This document shows positions 24,311 to 37,892 of a DNA stretch of 64,000 bases, one piece after another (the stretch's first letter is position 1; the number at the start of each line of letters is the position of its first letter). The stretch comes from Eremophila alpestris peregrina. Lineage: Eukaryota > Chordata > Aves > Passeriformes > Alaudidae. The stretch covers positions 2,159,343-2,223,342 of the forward strand of contig WMCF01000025.1 of the NCBI GenBank assembly GCA_009792885.1. The letters are read 5' to 3'. The notes under the pieces are model-generated. The model saw only the letters and a list, made by a program, of their open reading frames with translations, made no database searches and was not told where the DNA came from. The translations under genes were made by a program, and so were the position numbers.

Positions 24311-27300
24311 TTAGATATAAAAGTGCAGCTGAAAAGTTTCCTTTATGAAGTGCTCCCTAAACTTGAATAGATAGCTATGCTTCTGTCTTCAAATCTTAAT
24401 CTTCTGTAACAATGGCCTTACTTAAATTTTAAGGGTTCTTTTATATAGATCATCTACTAACTAGAGAATCATTGTAGTCATGATATTTATGAAGACTCAT
24501 ACAATCTAAATAAAATTGTGGATACATATGTAAAACATATAAACTACAAACTCCTTGACTATATTTTGATCTTGCCAACTAGAAATATTTGCACCAATTG
24601 GAATTAAACTATGGAGGGAAGAAAACCTAGCAATATAAGTTGCTTTTCAGCTTTTTACAGCTGTTTTCAAAAGGTAGATTTGAATAGAGAGAAAATGATG
24701 TAAAACATAGTTTAGAAGTATTTTAAACCTAGTAGCATGGAAGAGAAGCCATGTCAATCAGCTGAATTTTGGGAGGCTTTAATGGAGATGGTGTAGTATG
24801 GGAGTAAGTTTGTTTGCTACTGATCTTCTGCTGAGAGGTGCAAAGAGCTGATGGAAAAGAGGAACATGGGGCTGCTTGTATGACAGAAGGGCAGCCAGAC
24901 AGCAGCTTTGGAGAGCATCTCACTCATCTCACTTTGGGTGTCACAGTGTCTCTAAGGTAGCGGAACAAATAGTATCCTTTACCTTCTGCAGAGCTGCCAA
25001 TGGCACTGTGGAGTGATAGTTCTAATTAAACAGTTGGGGCTTTTGGATTGGATAAATTAGATAATGTGACTATTCCCTCTAAATATATGACTTGATTATA
25101 GAAAACTTTAAGTATAAATCTCATTACTAATTTTGTGTATATTAAGCGTATAAAATGAGATAGCAGGTTGGAAACTGACTTTCTTTGCCAGTGTTTACTT
25201 AGAAGTGGAAAGGCATTTTGGCTCAGCTCTTGTTGTAAAGATACAAAAGTCTCCTGGCAACTTTTAAAAATGATTAAACGCCAGCTAACAGAGAGGTCTC
25301 AGAACACAAACATGCACAGGGAAGTGTGGTCAAGTGAGGGCATTTTCAGTGCAAGGAGGGCAAGGAGAAGAGGTGGCCGCTCATGTTGGGCCTTCAGTGT
25401 CCTGCACAGGTGGAGCTTGCAGCTTCCCCCCTCACCTTGCCAGCCTGACAGCAAGGGACTGGTTCCTCAGCCTTTCTGCCATCTTGCAAGTGATGGCACG
25501 GTGGTATCCATATGTGTAATGAAACAATTACCCTCTGAGCCATTTCTTCCAAAGAGTCCTCTGAAAAGTGGGAATTTGTAAGACTATGAAATGCTACTGC
25601 TCTTTGCTGCTGTCAGCTGTAGTAGATCAAGTTATCAGTTTTCTACCGCAAGTCTTTAGTCCTGCCGCCACTGGCAACCTTAGATATGGCCATAAATCTT
25701 CCTGGAGTGTAATAAAGGTGTAATGCATTTCACTGTAATGGGGTATGTCTTGCACAAAGACAGACAGCATTAGGAATTTTGTGTGTAATAGCCAGTGTTT
25801 TGGAATGTCTGTGTCAAAGCAGAGGATGTAGGGCTGTGGGCTGCAGAAGTTGATATGTATCATTGATATATATTGCAGCTTTCCATCCCTGAGTACTCTG
25901 ATTTTATCATGGCAGTGCTGCTCTAGTTCAGGAGTTTGTGGTATTCATTTTATAAACCTTATTCTGAGGTTCTTGCAGCTTTTCTGGTCAGAAGTCATTC
26001 TGGAGAGGAAAATTCCCTGAACTCAATTGCTATTGCTTTATTTATTTATTTTCTTTTTCAAGGTTAGAAATAGTTCAATCAAAATGTAAGTCTGACGTTA
26101 AAACTCCACCTCTTTTGCAAGTATGGGAGTCAGAGTAAGTTCATAAGGCATTTGGAGATTCACAATGCAATAAGTAGCTAATTTGACTTACAAAAGAATC
26201 TGTTTCCTATTCAAGTAAATTAGAAATATAAGCTGGTTGTTTCTCTAGTTCTAGGAACTGAAATGACTTTTTAAAAAGCCTCCAATTTATTTGGAGACTT
26301 CTGCGAATTAACCCTAAAGTTTCATTTTTCTCATGTGAAAATCAGTTTCTGGTACTGAACTGAATAGATAATACATCAGTGTTGTGTCAGAGATTTTATT
26401 TCAGAACTGTTCTACTATTTGTGAATTTGAATGAATCAAAACTAAATATAGCTAAAATACCAATGAGCTTTTTCCTACTCATTTATGAATTAAACATAGA
26501 GCTGTTACTATTTGTGAGCCTAAACAGTCCAAAATAATATTTATTGTTTTGTAGAATTTTGAAAATGTTTAATAAAAGTACTCACTGTCTCTGATACTCG
26601 GGGTTGGATGACAGCATCCCATTATCCCATTCCACCATTTTTGCATTCCAGTTAGTCATTTAACGTTGTCTTTTGGTCAAATTGAATACTGTGGCAAGCA
26701 AGTACAATTCCAATGGAGAACACCAGGTGCTATTCTTGTGCAAAATTTTGCTTTTTACCCAGTGTGTCTCGCCTTGCACTGAACCTGTGTGGCACAAAGA
26801 TGCTGGGTGGGGAGGAGAACAGAGAAATTATAGAGAGTAAAAGAGAGCAGACTTGATAATAACCTTCAGCTTGCTTTTTGTTGTTGCTCTTGTCAGCTCA
26901 CTCTTATGAAAAGATGTTATATATTAAGAATTTTCTCCTATCACCAAGTTTTTTAGCTCAAAATGTAATCTGTGTGTACACACACTTGTGAATACATAAC
27001 TTGTCCTGCAGGTCACAGAGGTAAAAATAGACCAATTTGGATACTTCATTGTTGTTGTTGATTTTTCTTGGAATTGCACTGCCTTTTTGCAATTTTGTTT
27101 ATATCAGTGTGATGATTTCAAAATCTATCCTATATGACTGTAGAGCATACAGAAATATTATACACCAGATAATACATATGAAAATTATGTCCACAACAAC
27201 AAAGATACAGCCTCCTTTCTAATCCACTTTCCACCATTTCTTTCCCCTAGAAACAGAGGTGTAATGCTTTCCTTCTCTGTACCTGAAGATGAAATTAGGA

Positions 27301-29354
27301 CTCATGCTTTTTCTGCTTTTTCTGTATCTAGGTAAATTGAAGGAAAGAAGAATAAAGGCAGCATGATATCAGGACTGAAATTCAGGGCATGGTTCTGAGT
27401 GTTAACCCTGGAGCCAGCTGGGTTAAGGGTTTCAGGTTCCTTCACTCAGGTGTAGTGACACGTACATGTGCTCCAGGCTGCAAAGCAGGTGGTGGAGGGA
27501 AAGGCTGCATGGCTCTGTTCAGGGGAAAAGAGGAATGATTCAGTGACCAGAGAGAGCAGGTCACAGTGATGGATGAGGCAGGCTGTCAGCCCAATACGCG
27601 ATATGAAAAAGACTGTGATTGTTCCTGTCTTCAGCCCTTACAGGGTTTCTAAATTCCAGTGCAAAGGTTTGGTTTCAGTGAAGATGGTCTTTAAAAATTA
27701 TGTCCAGAGCTGTGAATGCTTGCAGCAACTATTCCTGTCAAGTCTGTTTCAGAAAGATTCTTACAATTCTTTCAAATGGTTTCTTGGAATGTTTAAAGCC
27801 TAAATCCTGCTTCTTCATAAAAGTTGCAGTTCTGTCTTCATTTACAGAAGACATAAAATACCTACCATTTGCATCAGTTTTCAAAAATTTAAGTTCTGAA
27901 GAAAGTCAAGGCTCATTTGGGTCTATGAATCCATCTGTTGCACCTTGTACTTCCCAGTACCATAGGTTTTCTTCAACTGAGGAAAGTATTCATAATATCA
28001 TTTCAGTGGGCATTTTTAGGGTAGTGTTTAGTGCAAATCATCAAAGCCATTGCAATTGTTTCTTTTCCAGTGTTTAACATTTGACTGCTTCACTCACCAC
28101 CCAGCTCTAAAACCCTTTGCCTGTAGCACTGTGTTTCAGACTGTATGAACAATATTTTAAGGAATTTCACCACTGCCCTATGTTTCAGGATTTATAACTT
28201 GCATTTGTCACGTAATCTTTTGTGCAATTTATATTTAAATGCAACTCTATCTTCATTTTCTGCCTCTTCTAGCAAGGGAATATCCTGTTGTATAAAACAT
28301 GCAAACTTTTAAAGATACGCATGGGAAACCAGAGTTCATAGACTCTAAATGCTGGTCTGTATCTTGGAATTCCACAGATCAGAATGCCAGATGCTTGGAG
28401 AGCATTTCTGAGCCGTAACATATATGCTCTGGTTCAGTTTTCTTAGCTCTGCTCCATTCTCTGAAGCTGATGTCTCTCAGATGTTTGTTGCATTTTCTGT
28501 GTATATTAGTTTTATAAAGTTAATCCAGAGAAAGTCCACCAGGTGAAAAAGGTAAGAAAGGTGACTGAACTGAAGCTGTTCCTCAGCTTCTGAAAACATC
28601 TTGCACACTGCAAAATTGAAATTTGCAAAACCACAAAAGGTGGTTTAGAGCCAACAAGGTGCTGTCAAGACATCGAAGAATCTGTAGCACAGACATGCCT
28701 TTACAGACCAGTTTGCTTTTCATAGTCTGGCTCATTGGAAAACATTAGCTTTCTTCTGGTTTGGGCTACCTTTGTGGAGTAGAGAGATTACAGACTTACG
28801 TGCATAAGGTCCATGGAAATGTATGTTGCTTCTTCCCGCCTTCTGTTTCTGCTGCTAATAACATAAGCAAGGAGCAAAGCTGTTTGCTAAGGTTTCCCTG
28901 TTGAATACTATCACCTTAATTTGGATGCCCACTATTTAAGCAGATTATCTTAACTGAAACATATTCTGTCCACTCTAAATATTTAGTAAACTGGAAACCC
29001 TCATAGTTTGCAAATAAAACTGGCCTCTCTGAAGGACAGTGTAATTTTAATTATATGCAGGCTTGATTCTGATCCCACTGAGGGACCAGAATGGCTACTC
29101 TATTTGGAGCCAGGCAAATTGGCTTCTTAAGAACACAGCCACGTTCACTTCAACACTGAAAAGAGTCTCTTGTGGGCAAAATGATTCAGGTTCCCTTGTT
29201 AAAGTTTATTGTACTGTTTGGCAAAACTTGTCTACTTCTATTCATATCTGATGTCACAGTAGAACTTATGGTGAGGAAAACCAAAATGTATCACACAGCA
29301 ATAAAAGAGAAAAGTCAGAAAATAAATGGATATTTTTCTTTTTTCATTTTTCAG

Positions 29355-29993
29355 AATATTGCAACACTTCCACACTACTGCTGAGGATTACACCATCATT
29401 TTCACATCTGGATGCACAGCTGCACTTAAACTGATAGCAGAATCATTCCCTTGGATACCTGAAGGCACAACACAACCCAGCAGTCGATTTTGTTACCTAA
29501 CTGACAGCCACACATCTGTGGTTGGTATGAGGGGCATAACTGCTTCAATGAACGTCTTGTCAGTTCCAATACAACCAAAGGAAATTTTGTTAGCAAAAAG
29601 CAGGTTACCAGCTGAAGAACAAAACTGCTCAACGCCTCATCTATTCTCTTACCCAGCTCAGAGCAATTTTTCTGGTACCAAATATCCCCTTTCATGGATA
29701 CAGGACGTAAAATCTGGAAAACTCTGCCCCATCAAAATACCAGGGAAGTGGTTTGTTCTACTAGATGCGGCCTCATATGTGAGCAATTCTCCATTAGACC
29801 TGGGAATTCACCAAGCTGATTTTATTCCCATCTCATTCTATAAAATCTTTGGATTCCCAACTGGCTTAGGAGCATTGCTGGTAAACAACAGGATTGCTCC
29901 CCTCTTGAGGAAAACTTATTTCGGAGGTGGAACTGCAGCTGCCTACCTCGCAGGAGAGGATTTTTATTTCCCAAGGAAATCCATAGCAGAAAG
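29355..29993 (+). CDS. MOCOS: MOCOS internal exon (probably exon 4): PLP-dependent aminotransferase-fold domain of molybdenum cofactor sulfurase
   Basis: MOCOS transfers sulfur from L-cysteine to the oxo form of the molybdenum cofactor. This activates xanthine dehydrogenase and aldehyde oxidase in the cytosol. The exon is 639 bp. Its first base completes a codon begun in the previous exon, then about 212 codons are read without a stop, and the last two bases (AG) open an Arg codon finished in the next exon. Recognisable blocks in order are ILQHFHTTAEDYTIIFTSG near the start, then SRFCYLTDSHTSVVGMRG, YPAQSNFSG, GKWFVLLDAASYVS, ISFYKIFGFPTGLGALLV, and KTYFGGGTAAAYLAGEDF near the end. The Lys of SFYKIFG (codon 29842-29844) is, by family knowledge, the PLP Schiff-base lysine; the LLDAASY segment carries the cofactor-binding Asp. 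The acceptor is a T-rich tract plus CAG and the donor is AAG/gtaagg. The open frame extends upstream to an ATG at 29326, but those codons lie in the intron and are not a start. Exon numbering is inferred from mammalian structure. Confidence 0.95.
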
Positions 29994-30777
29994 GTAAGGC
30001 TTTCTCTAACAAAACAGGATTTTTTTGCTGATACTGTTTGCATCAGACAAATGGTCTCAGCCTTGGTGTATGCTCTGGGATGTGATGCATGTGCTTTTTA
30101 TGCAGTTGCATAGGTATTTCACATCTAACTCAGTTTGTCTTATTGTTCTTTTTTCCTATCTAAAGAACATCATCTGAAATATCTACCTTCCTTTCCTGAT
30201 CTAGTTTGCCAAAGCTGCTAAAAATATAAGGCTTTATTCAGGGACATAAAGATCAATCCATGCATTTTTAAATTTGTATTTAATGTGCCTCAGTGGAAAT
30301 GTGATTTGGTTTTGAAACTCTGCACCCAAAGCAGCCAGAGCAAGGTTGGTCTGTTAAGTGTAACTACCCTCAGTCAAATTGCAAAGTTAGGTCTATGTAT
30401 TTCACTGGAAATGTGCAATGCTTTGCCCTCAAGACAAGCTTTATCAGAATAACAAGTTTAGTAAAATACATTACCTAAACAAGTATTTGCAGGGCTCTTA
30501 TTCCTTGACTGGGGTTCTGATGTAGCTAGCTCTGGAGCTCTCTTACAGAAAATAGAGGACACCTAAAGGAGGTCAAACATGTACACATAAGAAAATGCAG
30601 GGCAATAAGGTAAGCTTCACCAGCCCCTGAACACACTGAAGTGCCACTCTTAGTGATGCTTCGTCTCTCTGTCCCCCTCCTTCATGTCAGCAACAACTTA
30701 CATAAATGCAGTAAAGGATCTTTCTTCCTGTCTCACATCTCCACAAAGGAAATGCTAGAGATCAGCATTTCATCCCA

Positions 30778-32470
30778 GGATTGTAGAACAGTTTGGGTTG
30801 GAAGAGGCCTTACAGATTGTCTAGTTCCAACCCCCCTCTGGTGGGCCCAGACACCTTCCACTAGACCAGATCACTCAGAGGCTCATCCAGCCTTGACTTG
30901 AACACTTGCAGGGATGAGGCATAGGGGAACTTCTCTGGGCAACCTTTTCCAGTGCCTTACAACCCTCACAGTAAAAAAATTCTTCCTCATATCTAATCTA
31001 ATTTCCGTTTGAATTTCCCTTTGTCCTGTCAATATATACCCTTGTAAAAGTCTCTCTCCAGTTCTCCCCAGGGCTGATGTCAGTTCATTCTCCACCCAGC
31101 CTATATTTGCATTTGGGATTGCCCTGACCTGTGTGTTGGACCTTTTACTTGGCATTGTTGAGATTTATGATGTTCACACAGGTCCACCTCTCAAGCCTGC
31201 CAAGGGCCCTCTGGCATCCTTTCCCTCCAGTGTGTCAGCTGCACCACACAGCTTGGTGACACTGGCAAACTTGCTGATGCTGCACTCAATTCCACTGCCT
31301 ACATTGCTGACAAAGATGTTGAACAGCATCAGTCCCAATATCAGCCCCTGAGGAACACCTCCTGTCTCTGGTGTCCACTTGGACATCAAGCCATTGGCAG
31401 CAGCTCTTTGGATGTCATCATCCAGCCAATCCATCCAGTCATGCACTGAGTGGTCCATTTGTCAAACCCATGCCTGTTCAGTTTAGGAGCAAGACTGTCA
31501 TGCAAGACAGTGTCAAGTGCTTTCCAGGTAGCTGATGTCACTTGCTCGTCCCTTATCACCAATGCTGTAGTGCCATCGTAATAGGCCATCAAATATGTTG
31601 GACATGGTTTGCTCCTAGTGAAACCACATTGGCCGGCAGAGATCACCTTCTTATTTAACATGTGCCTTTGCATAATTTCCAGGATAATTGCTCCATGTTC
31701 TGGCTGGGCACCAGGGTGAGACTAATCAACATGTAGTTCTCCAGATCTTCCTTTCCTCCCTTTTTAAAAATGGGGGTTCCAGTCAGTGGGAACTTTACCT
31801 GACTTCTCAAATACAATGGAAAGTGGCTTAGCCACTTCATCCACCACTTCCCTCAGGACCCACAGATGCATCTCATCAGATCCCATAGACTTGGGCACCT
31901 TCAGGTACCTTGGATGGTCTCAAACCTGTTCTTTTCCTACAGCGGTCCATTCCTCATTCTTCCAGTTCTTGCCTTTCCATTCTGTGACTTGGGCAGTGTG
32001 GCTGGAGCACTTGCTGGTCAAGACAGAGGCAAAAAAATAATTGAATACTTCAGCCTTCTCTACATCCTGGGTAACCAGGTGTCCTGATCCCTTTTGGAGA
32101 GAGCCCACATTTTCCCTAGTCTTCCTTTTATTATCAATGTAGAATTTTCCCGGTTTCCTTTGATGTCACTGTCCAGATTTAATTCTCTCAGGGCTCTACC
32201 TTTCCTAGCCTGATGCCTAGCAGTTCAGACAACCCCTCTGTATTCCTCCCAGGCTACCTGTTTTTGCTTCCACCCCCTGCAGGCTTCCTTTCTGTGTTTT
32301 GGTTTGTGCAGACGCTCCTTGTGATCCATGCAGGCCTACTGGCACTTTTGCCTGACTTCCTCTTTATTAAGATGCATCATTCCTAGGCTTGTAATAGATG
32401 ACCTTTGAATCTTAACCAGCTCTCTTGCCTTACTCTTCCTTCCAGGGCTTTATCCCATAATATTCAAACA
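30778..32470 (-). mobile_element. CR1 LINE with reverse-transcriptase remnant, about 1.7 kb
   Basis: This is the longest recognisable repeat in the window. The + strand starts AGGATTGTAGAACAGTTTGG, a reversed CR1 3' end, and runs through a shortened 3' UTR into reversed ORF2. Minus-strand frames read GVPQGLILGLMLFNIF (RT core), AGQCGFTRSKPC and a KLNRHGF segment in several frames. The catalytic FADD-type motif reads FASV (31258-31269), and frameshifts separate the pieces, so it is not active. Near 31069 the sequence jumps from the terminal 3' UTR block to the block next to ORF2, omitting an inner part of the usual 3' UTR. The distal end is near GGGCTTTATCCCATAATATT. The 5' part of ORF2 (endonuclease) and ORF1 are absent, as in most CR1 copies. 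Confidence 0.95.
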
Positions 32471-33330
32471 AAGATGAAATGCTTATTGATATGTATCTAT
32501 GTATAAAATTATAGACCTTGGAAAATGCTGGAGGTGAAAAGGGGAAATGGTAAAAAAAAGCTCTTCATTCCTTTCAATTGTTCATGGATGTGTCTGCAAG
32601 CCAAGGATAAAACTCCCTTTAATTTCACCCGGCCAGGCTCTAGTTTCCAAGCAGCTTTTCTAGAGGTAATTGATACATGACTCCTGAGATTCCATAGTAG
32701 ATAAAAATATCTGAAATGTGTTTTAGATCTCAGTTCTACTATTATACTTTCTTTAATTAAGAAGGGAAAGGTATATGGGAACCTGAAGGGATACTCTATT
32801 TCTGGTATCCTTTACAAGAGTTTTCAGAAGTTGGCTAATTATAAACCTTACAGGTACCTGGGGCTCCCACTGTTTCAAGGGCTTTTATTACTGAGTTCAG
32901 AAGAAGGGCCTGCTTTAACCCTCTTCTACTACAGAATTAAAAACAAAGGAAATTGACTTCTAAGGTTGGGTACACAATGTGTAATCATCGTATGGGAGAT
33001 GAAAACTAAAATAATCAAAACTGACAGCTGGATGCTAGTTCCCATTGAACAGCAAAGTGTCATGCAGACAGTCTAAGTCATTGTTCATAGGTCAATATTT
33101 ATACTTGGCCTCACCTAATCCTTTTGTTGTTATTTGAAAAGCCAATATTTAAAAGTTCATGTTTAGAGCATTACTGATGCAGTCCATAATTTCTCATGAA
33201 CTGTGGAGACGTAAAGTTCTGCCTGGAGAGGCTTGCAGTTTTCAAAAATAGGTCAGAAATGAGGATAACTTTCTTGAAGAGTAAAAACATGTTGCATTGA
33301 CATTCTCAATGTGATTCAAGCTGTATCACC

Positions 33331-33350
33331 TTTTTTTTTTTTTTTTTTTT
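33331..33350. repeat. Poly-T tract (20 bases)
   Basis: A clean run of 20 T preceded by CACC and followed by CCCAACT. On the minus strand it is a poly-A run. No retroposed gene is recognised beside it. Confidence 0.95.
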
Positions 33351-36300
33351 CCCAACTGCTATGGGTTTTCCTTTGTTATGTTTTTGAAGTGTGTTCCTGA
33401 TAATAAAATACAGGCAGAGCAGTTAGAAACAGAGCTACTACACTTCAAACCTTATCTGTGGGCCAGGTTTCCAATTCTTTGCTGGTGGCTGAAACACCTG
33501 GATCATTATTTGTCGCATAAACAGCAGTTCTAGTCAGGTTTTTTCCCTGCCATATTCCAGTAAGGAACCTCTGTCCTTGTAGGGATCCAAACCCAATTGG
33601 CAAAGGCCCTGAGTAACCTGCTCCAGCTGGATGTGCTTTATGCTGGAGGTTGGATTTGAGATTCCCAGGGGTGTTTTCCATCCTCTGTGCTTCTGTGATT
33701 GATTTTGTGCATCTCTCCCAAACTCCATCTGCATTGTCTCTTCAGACATGTCTTTGTAATTCCAAAAGGTTTTATTTTTAATTTTCTTCTTTTTTTAAAA
33801 TGCTTCTTTACAGTGTGTGATAAGTATTTGGCTTGAATACACTGAAGCATATCATTTCATGTGGTAATTCATAAGGAAACTTGAACTCCAGCAAATGTCA
33901 TTGGAAAAGGGGATTTGAATATATTGTGTCTGAGTACCACTAGCAGAAGGCATTCCCCATTCACACATACTCCAAGAGCGGTGTAAGAAAATAGCTTTTT
34001 CAGAGTCAAGGTGAAACTTAAGTGGAAACATGTAATGAGATACAGTTTATCCATCTTTCCTTCCCAGGACTGTCAAAATGGTTGCCATTTTTCTTAATAG
34101 ATACAGCTTTTCCTAGTGTTTCTTGCGCTTTATTTTGTTGTTCCTGCTATATAAATTAATGTACTGCAGTCTCTTTTACATTTCTTTAATACCCTTAAAT
34201 CACTTCCACATTTTCCCATTTCCTGTCAGTAGCCAATCTTCCCATCTCAAGTTTTAAAATCATGTTTATTGTATTTTCATCCTTGTATCAAACTGCTTGA
34301 CAAATTGCTATTATCATTCACAAATCTAGCCTCATTTCCCATGTTTTTTTTCCTGCACAGCATGAGATAATAAAATAATATGATTATGGATAGCAAGAAT
34401 TCAGCGATAAAATATTCATCATCTGCCCTATTTTTCTTTTGTATCTGGGAGTGCTATTCAGAATCTGATCATCCTGGAATTTATGACTAAGGGAAAAGGA
34501 GTTGTGTTATCTGTAAATTGGGTATCTGCTGTTGTATATTGTTAATTTCCAAATGCATTTTCAAAAGCTATGGAAATCCAGATGATATGACTTCGTCCCT
34601 GACAAGTTTTAGTGACTCTTGCCTCGGCTGCTTGAATAATTTGACAATCCCAAAGCAGCATCCCCACTTCTGTGCTCTATTATGCATTGCACTTAGCCAC
34701 AGCGGGTTTCTTTATTCTTGATGCTGTGGCTAGAGATCCGTGGGACAACCCTGTGCATGCTTATGTGGTGTATACTGAGATGGTTTGTGTGTGTTGAGGG
34801 GAAGGGAAGGAAGCAAGGAATGGAAAATACAGGCAGAAAGCTGGGGATGAAAACTAGGATCCAAAGAGCTGGAGCTGAGACAAAATCCTGAGGCTGGGTG
34901 GTGGGTATGCAGCAGCTTGAGGATCCTTTGGCAAATAAACGTGATCTGCTTGAAGCAATCTCTTTAGCATGATTTTTTCTGTCAGCATAGAAAGAAAGAA
35001 TGTACTGACAGGTGCTGGCTTATTCCATAGAAGCTCTTCATAGTGCTGAGAAATCACCTAGGGCCTGGGCTTTGCTGAGAAGAGCACAGTCGTTCTGTGC
35101 AAGCTCACCTTGTAGTCTGGCATATGCTCATTGGCTCCACACACAAGGACTCTGGCCATCTGCCTATGATTACTTTAATGTGGTAAGTGGACTTAAGTAT
35201 CACCCTGTCAAAAAACACTTTCTGTTTAAGCATTTTGGTATGCTGCTTCTGCGTTTTTGTGATGTTTAGAGAACTCCAAACTGGGCCACTTATTGGAGAA
35301 TTTCCAATTCTGTAAATGTCCTGAACAAGCACCCTTTTAAAAAGCAGTGATGGATTTCAGATTAGATACATGGGAAGTGACAGAGGTCTTCATCTAATGG
35401 TTTGCACCATGAGAATGGCTTCTGCTCCTGGCAGACCTGTTGCAGCCACTGGCAGGGACTTGTAAGCCTGAAGAGGGAACAAGACAGTGAACAAGTCCCT
35501 TCCTCTCAGTTCTCAGTGCCACCCTGTCCTGCAGAGATGAGAGGTCAAAGGTCATTGAGAAAAACAGCATAGGACTCTCATTCAGTTGTTCCCTGTATCT
35601 GAAAGGCAAAGTCCTTTCATTTAACTGATAGAACCTAATTCTGACAACTTTTACTACTGTTTTCCAGAACTAGACCACTGGAAAAATAGAAGGGTAACTG
35701 TAAGAAGGTTCAAGTAACCAGTTACTCTTTCCCTTTTCTGCTGAAGTATAAGTATCTGCTGGCAAGCTTCATGCAATCTGTTTTGCTACCTCTCAGGACA
35801 TCCAAGGTGGCAGTTGACATTTGCTGTGTTTTTCTGCCAGCCATCACTGCAGCCAGCCAAATTATTCAATATTTGATGCAAAGGGAAGTTTTGCTCATTT
35901 TTTGTTCTGTGTCCCACCATTAAGAAGGCATTAGTGTGTCATTTTGCAGTCTAATCCTCCAGGTGATTTTTTGTTTTCAATACTGAAGTTGTTTCATTCC
36001 CCAGCATAGTCAGAACAAACTGAAAATTGTACATCAGCGACCCAAATGGTATCCTGAGGGGATCACTTTTGATCTTGATTCACCATGGGATTCACCCTAA
36101 ATTGCTGAATATGGGATAAACTGAAAGCAGTGCACCTGATAAATTCTTGTAGAGCACAACCAGACACTTGAAAACTTGTTTGTTAACTTGGATTAGTGGG
36201 TACTCACACAAACAGATGCAATAATAGATGTAAAACTTTGAAGAGGCAATACAGTTGGCAGAGATGGCTTCTGGTAGTCAGCCAGCCTCACCTCTATTCA

Positions 36301-37865
36301 TTTGCACACTCCTGGAATGTCCAAATACCAGGATGCAATCTATAGTTCAGAAATAAATACAGAAGGAGGTGTTATCCTCAGGCAGGGGAGGTAGTGGATC
36401 TTGCACACTTTTTAGAAACGTTCAGTGTAATGAAATGAATAAAATCCAGAAATACAAAGGATTTTATGATTGTACCATGGATTCTCTTAGTTGGAAGTAG
36501 GCTGATCGCACTAACCATGTTTCCTCTTTTGTTTTGCAATGCCATTGAAAACCAGTAGAAATCATGGGCCCAGTGTAGCCACATGCCTACCACAGAGAGG
36601 CACATGCAAATCACATCAAGCTCCAATCTGTATTGCTGGCAAACTCCATCCCACTATATGAGTGGAACCAAATTATTGATTTATGAAATAAACCTTTTAA
36701 ACTTCTAGAGAGCTGCAGCACATTCATTTTTTAAAAAAAGGAAACTGTGGAGCTCATTGTAAAATGCATTTTTCTTAAAATATAAGATGTTTTGAGATGA
36801 TAGCAAAGAATAAGGGAATTCTGGTTTATACCAGGATTTGATTTTGCCTTTGATCAAATACAGTAAAAATTTTGGTTGAACCAGGATGTATCTTTGCAGT
36901 CATTGTGGCTTACAAGGTGACATAACATAGTTTTACCCTATGGAGTTCTTGTGCTCAGACTTAGAATCAAACCTTTTTATAAATACTTCTCTAAAAGTAT
37001 TTGTGAATTTCTAGCACCAGCTATTGTGACATTACAGAATTGGTTTTCTGCTGATAAATTTATGGCACATTTTTAATTATGTTTTTTAGATTTTACATTT
37101 GTGATTAACCTGTTTGATATATGAGGAAAAATAATGGTAACTTGTTCAGTATAAAAATCACATTTTTTTCTTCACCATTTGTACTGTGTACTTAACATGT
37201 TGTGATATTGGATGTAAAAGGGTGAGACTGGCTTTTTGACCCAGACTGTATTTACAATATACAAGTTCTATTGAATTAATGTTAAGGGATTGATTTACTT
37301 TAAAGTGCAGGAATTAAAGATTTTTCTCTCTCTTTTTACCTCAGGCAGTTCTTAGTAACAGGAATTGCTGTAAATACCCCATGGTATAGTATATAATTAG
37401 TATAATGCTCTTTATTTGACTCCTGAAGTCTCAGAGACAAAAGCATAAGCTAAGGTAGACATATGGAAGAGCTGTAACTACTATCAGGGGGTCAATTTAG
37501 GTATTTAACATTATTTTAACCTAGTTTTTTATGTGCTCTGAATCCTCTGGCATGTGTGTATGTGCACACTTAAATGCTTTCCAAAGCGATGCTGAAATTG
37601 TTCTGAGTTGGCTGCTGAAACTTTATTGGCTTCTTTGGAGTGAGTGCAGTCCCATTTTACATGGTGCAGCCTGAGATGTGCAGAAAGCACCAAGTTTGGG
37701 CAGCAGCATGTGCTGTACGGGTCTGGTCCTGTACAGAGCATGTCCCTGTACCTCTTCAGGACCTCCCAAACAGGAAGGTATCCTTCTCACATCTTCCCTC
37801 CTTCCCCAGGAAAGCAATTACTGCTTTTTCTAACCTCTTGAGGAGAAGAGAGAAGGGAGGGTGGT

Positions 37866-37892
37866 TTGTGTGTGTGTGTGTGTCTGTGTGTG
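37866..37892. repeat. (TG)n microsatellite, interrupted
   Basis: Alternating TG for about 16 bases, one TC interruption, then TG again. It is a likely length-polymorphic site. Confidence 0.9.

Larger units (their letters stand above)
1..29354 (+). other. MOCOS: MOCOS upstream intron (3' part)
   Basis: This stretch ends at a strong acceptor: a T-rich tract at about 29333-29352 followed by CAG directly before the recognisable MOCOS exon. No other MOCOS exon was recognised in it by eye. The expected N-terminal exons, including the short one with an Asn-Pro-His motif, are therefore probably upstream of the window. Open frames here are short and resemble no protein I know, apart from pieces of CR1. 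That it is one uninterrupted intron is an inference from the missing exons; a small or diverged exon could have been overlooked. Confidence 0.75.
14901..29354. other. MOCOS: Long intron stretch before the MOCOS exon
   Basis: About 14 kb in which I recognise no genes and no clear repeat family. It contains the strong hairpin at 16641-16689, a 10-bp tandem duplication at 19751-19770, an A/C-rich patch near 23298-23338 and a poly-A run near 24294-24310. Open frames such as 25168-25581 (+) resemble nothing known and have no start context or neighbours that support them. Confidence 0.55.

Noticed and set aside
25168..25581. 137-codon open frame on the plus strand
   Set aside because: Composition looks like translated noncoding DNA, another frame is open over the same place, and no similarity was recognised.
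29326..29354. ATG and in-frame codons directly before the MOCOS exon
   Set aside because: They lie in the polypyrimidine tract and acceptor. The protein similarity starts only after the CAG at 29352-29354.
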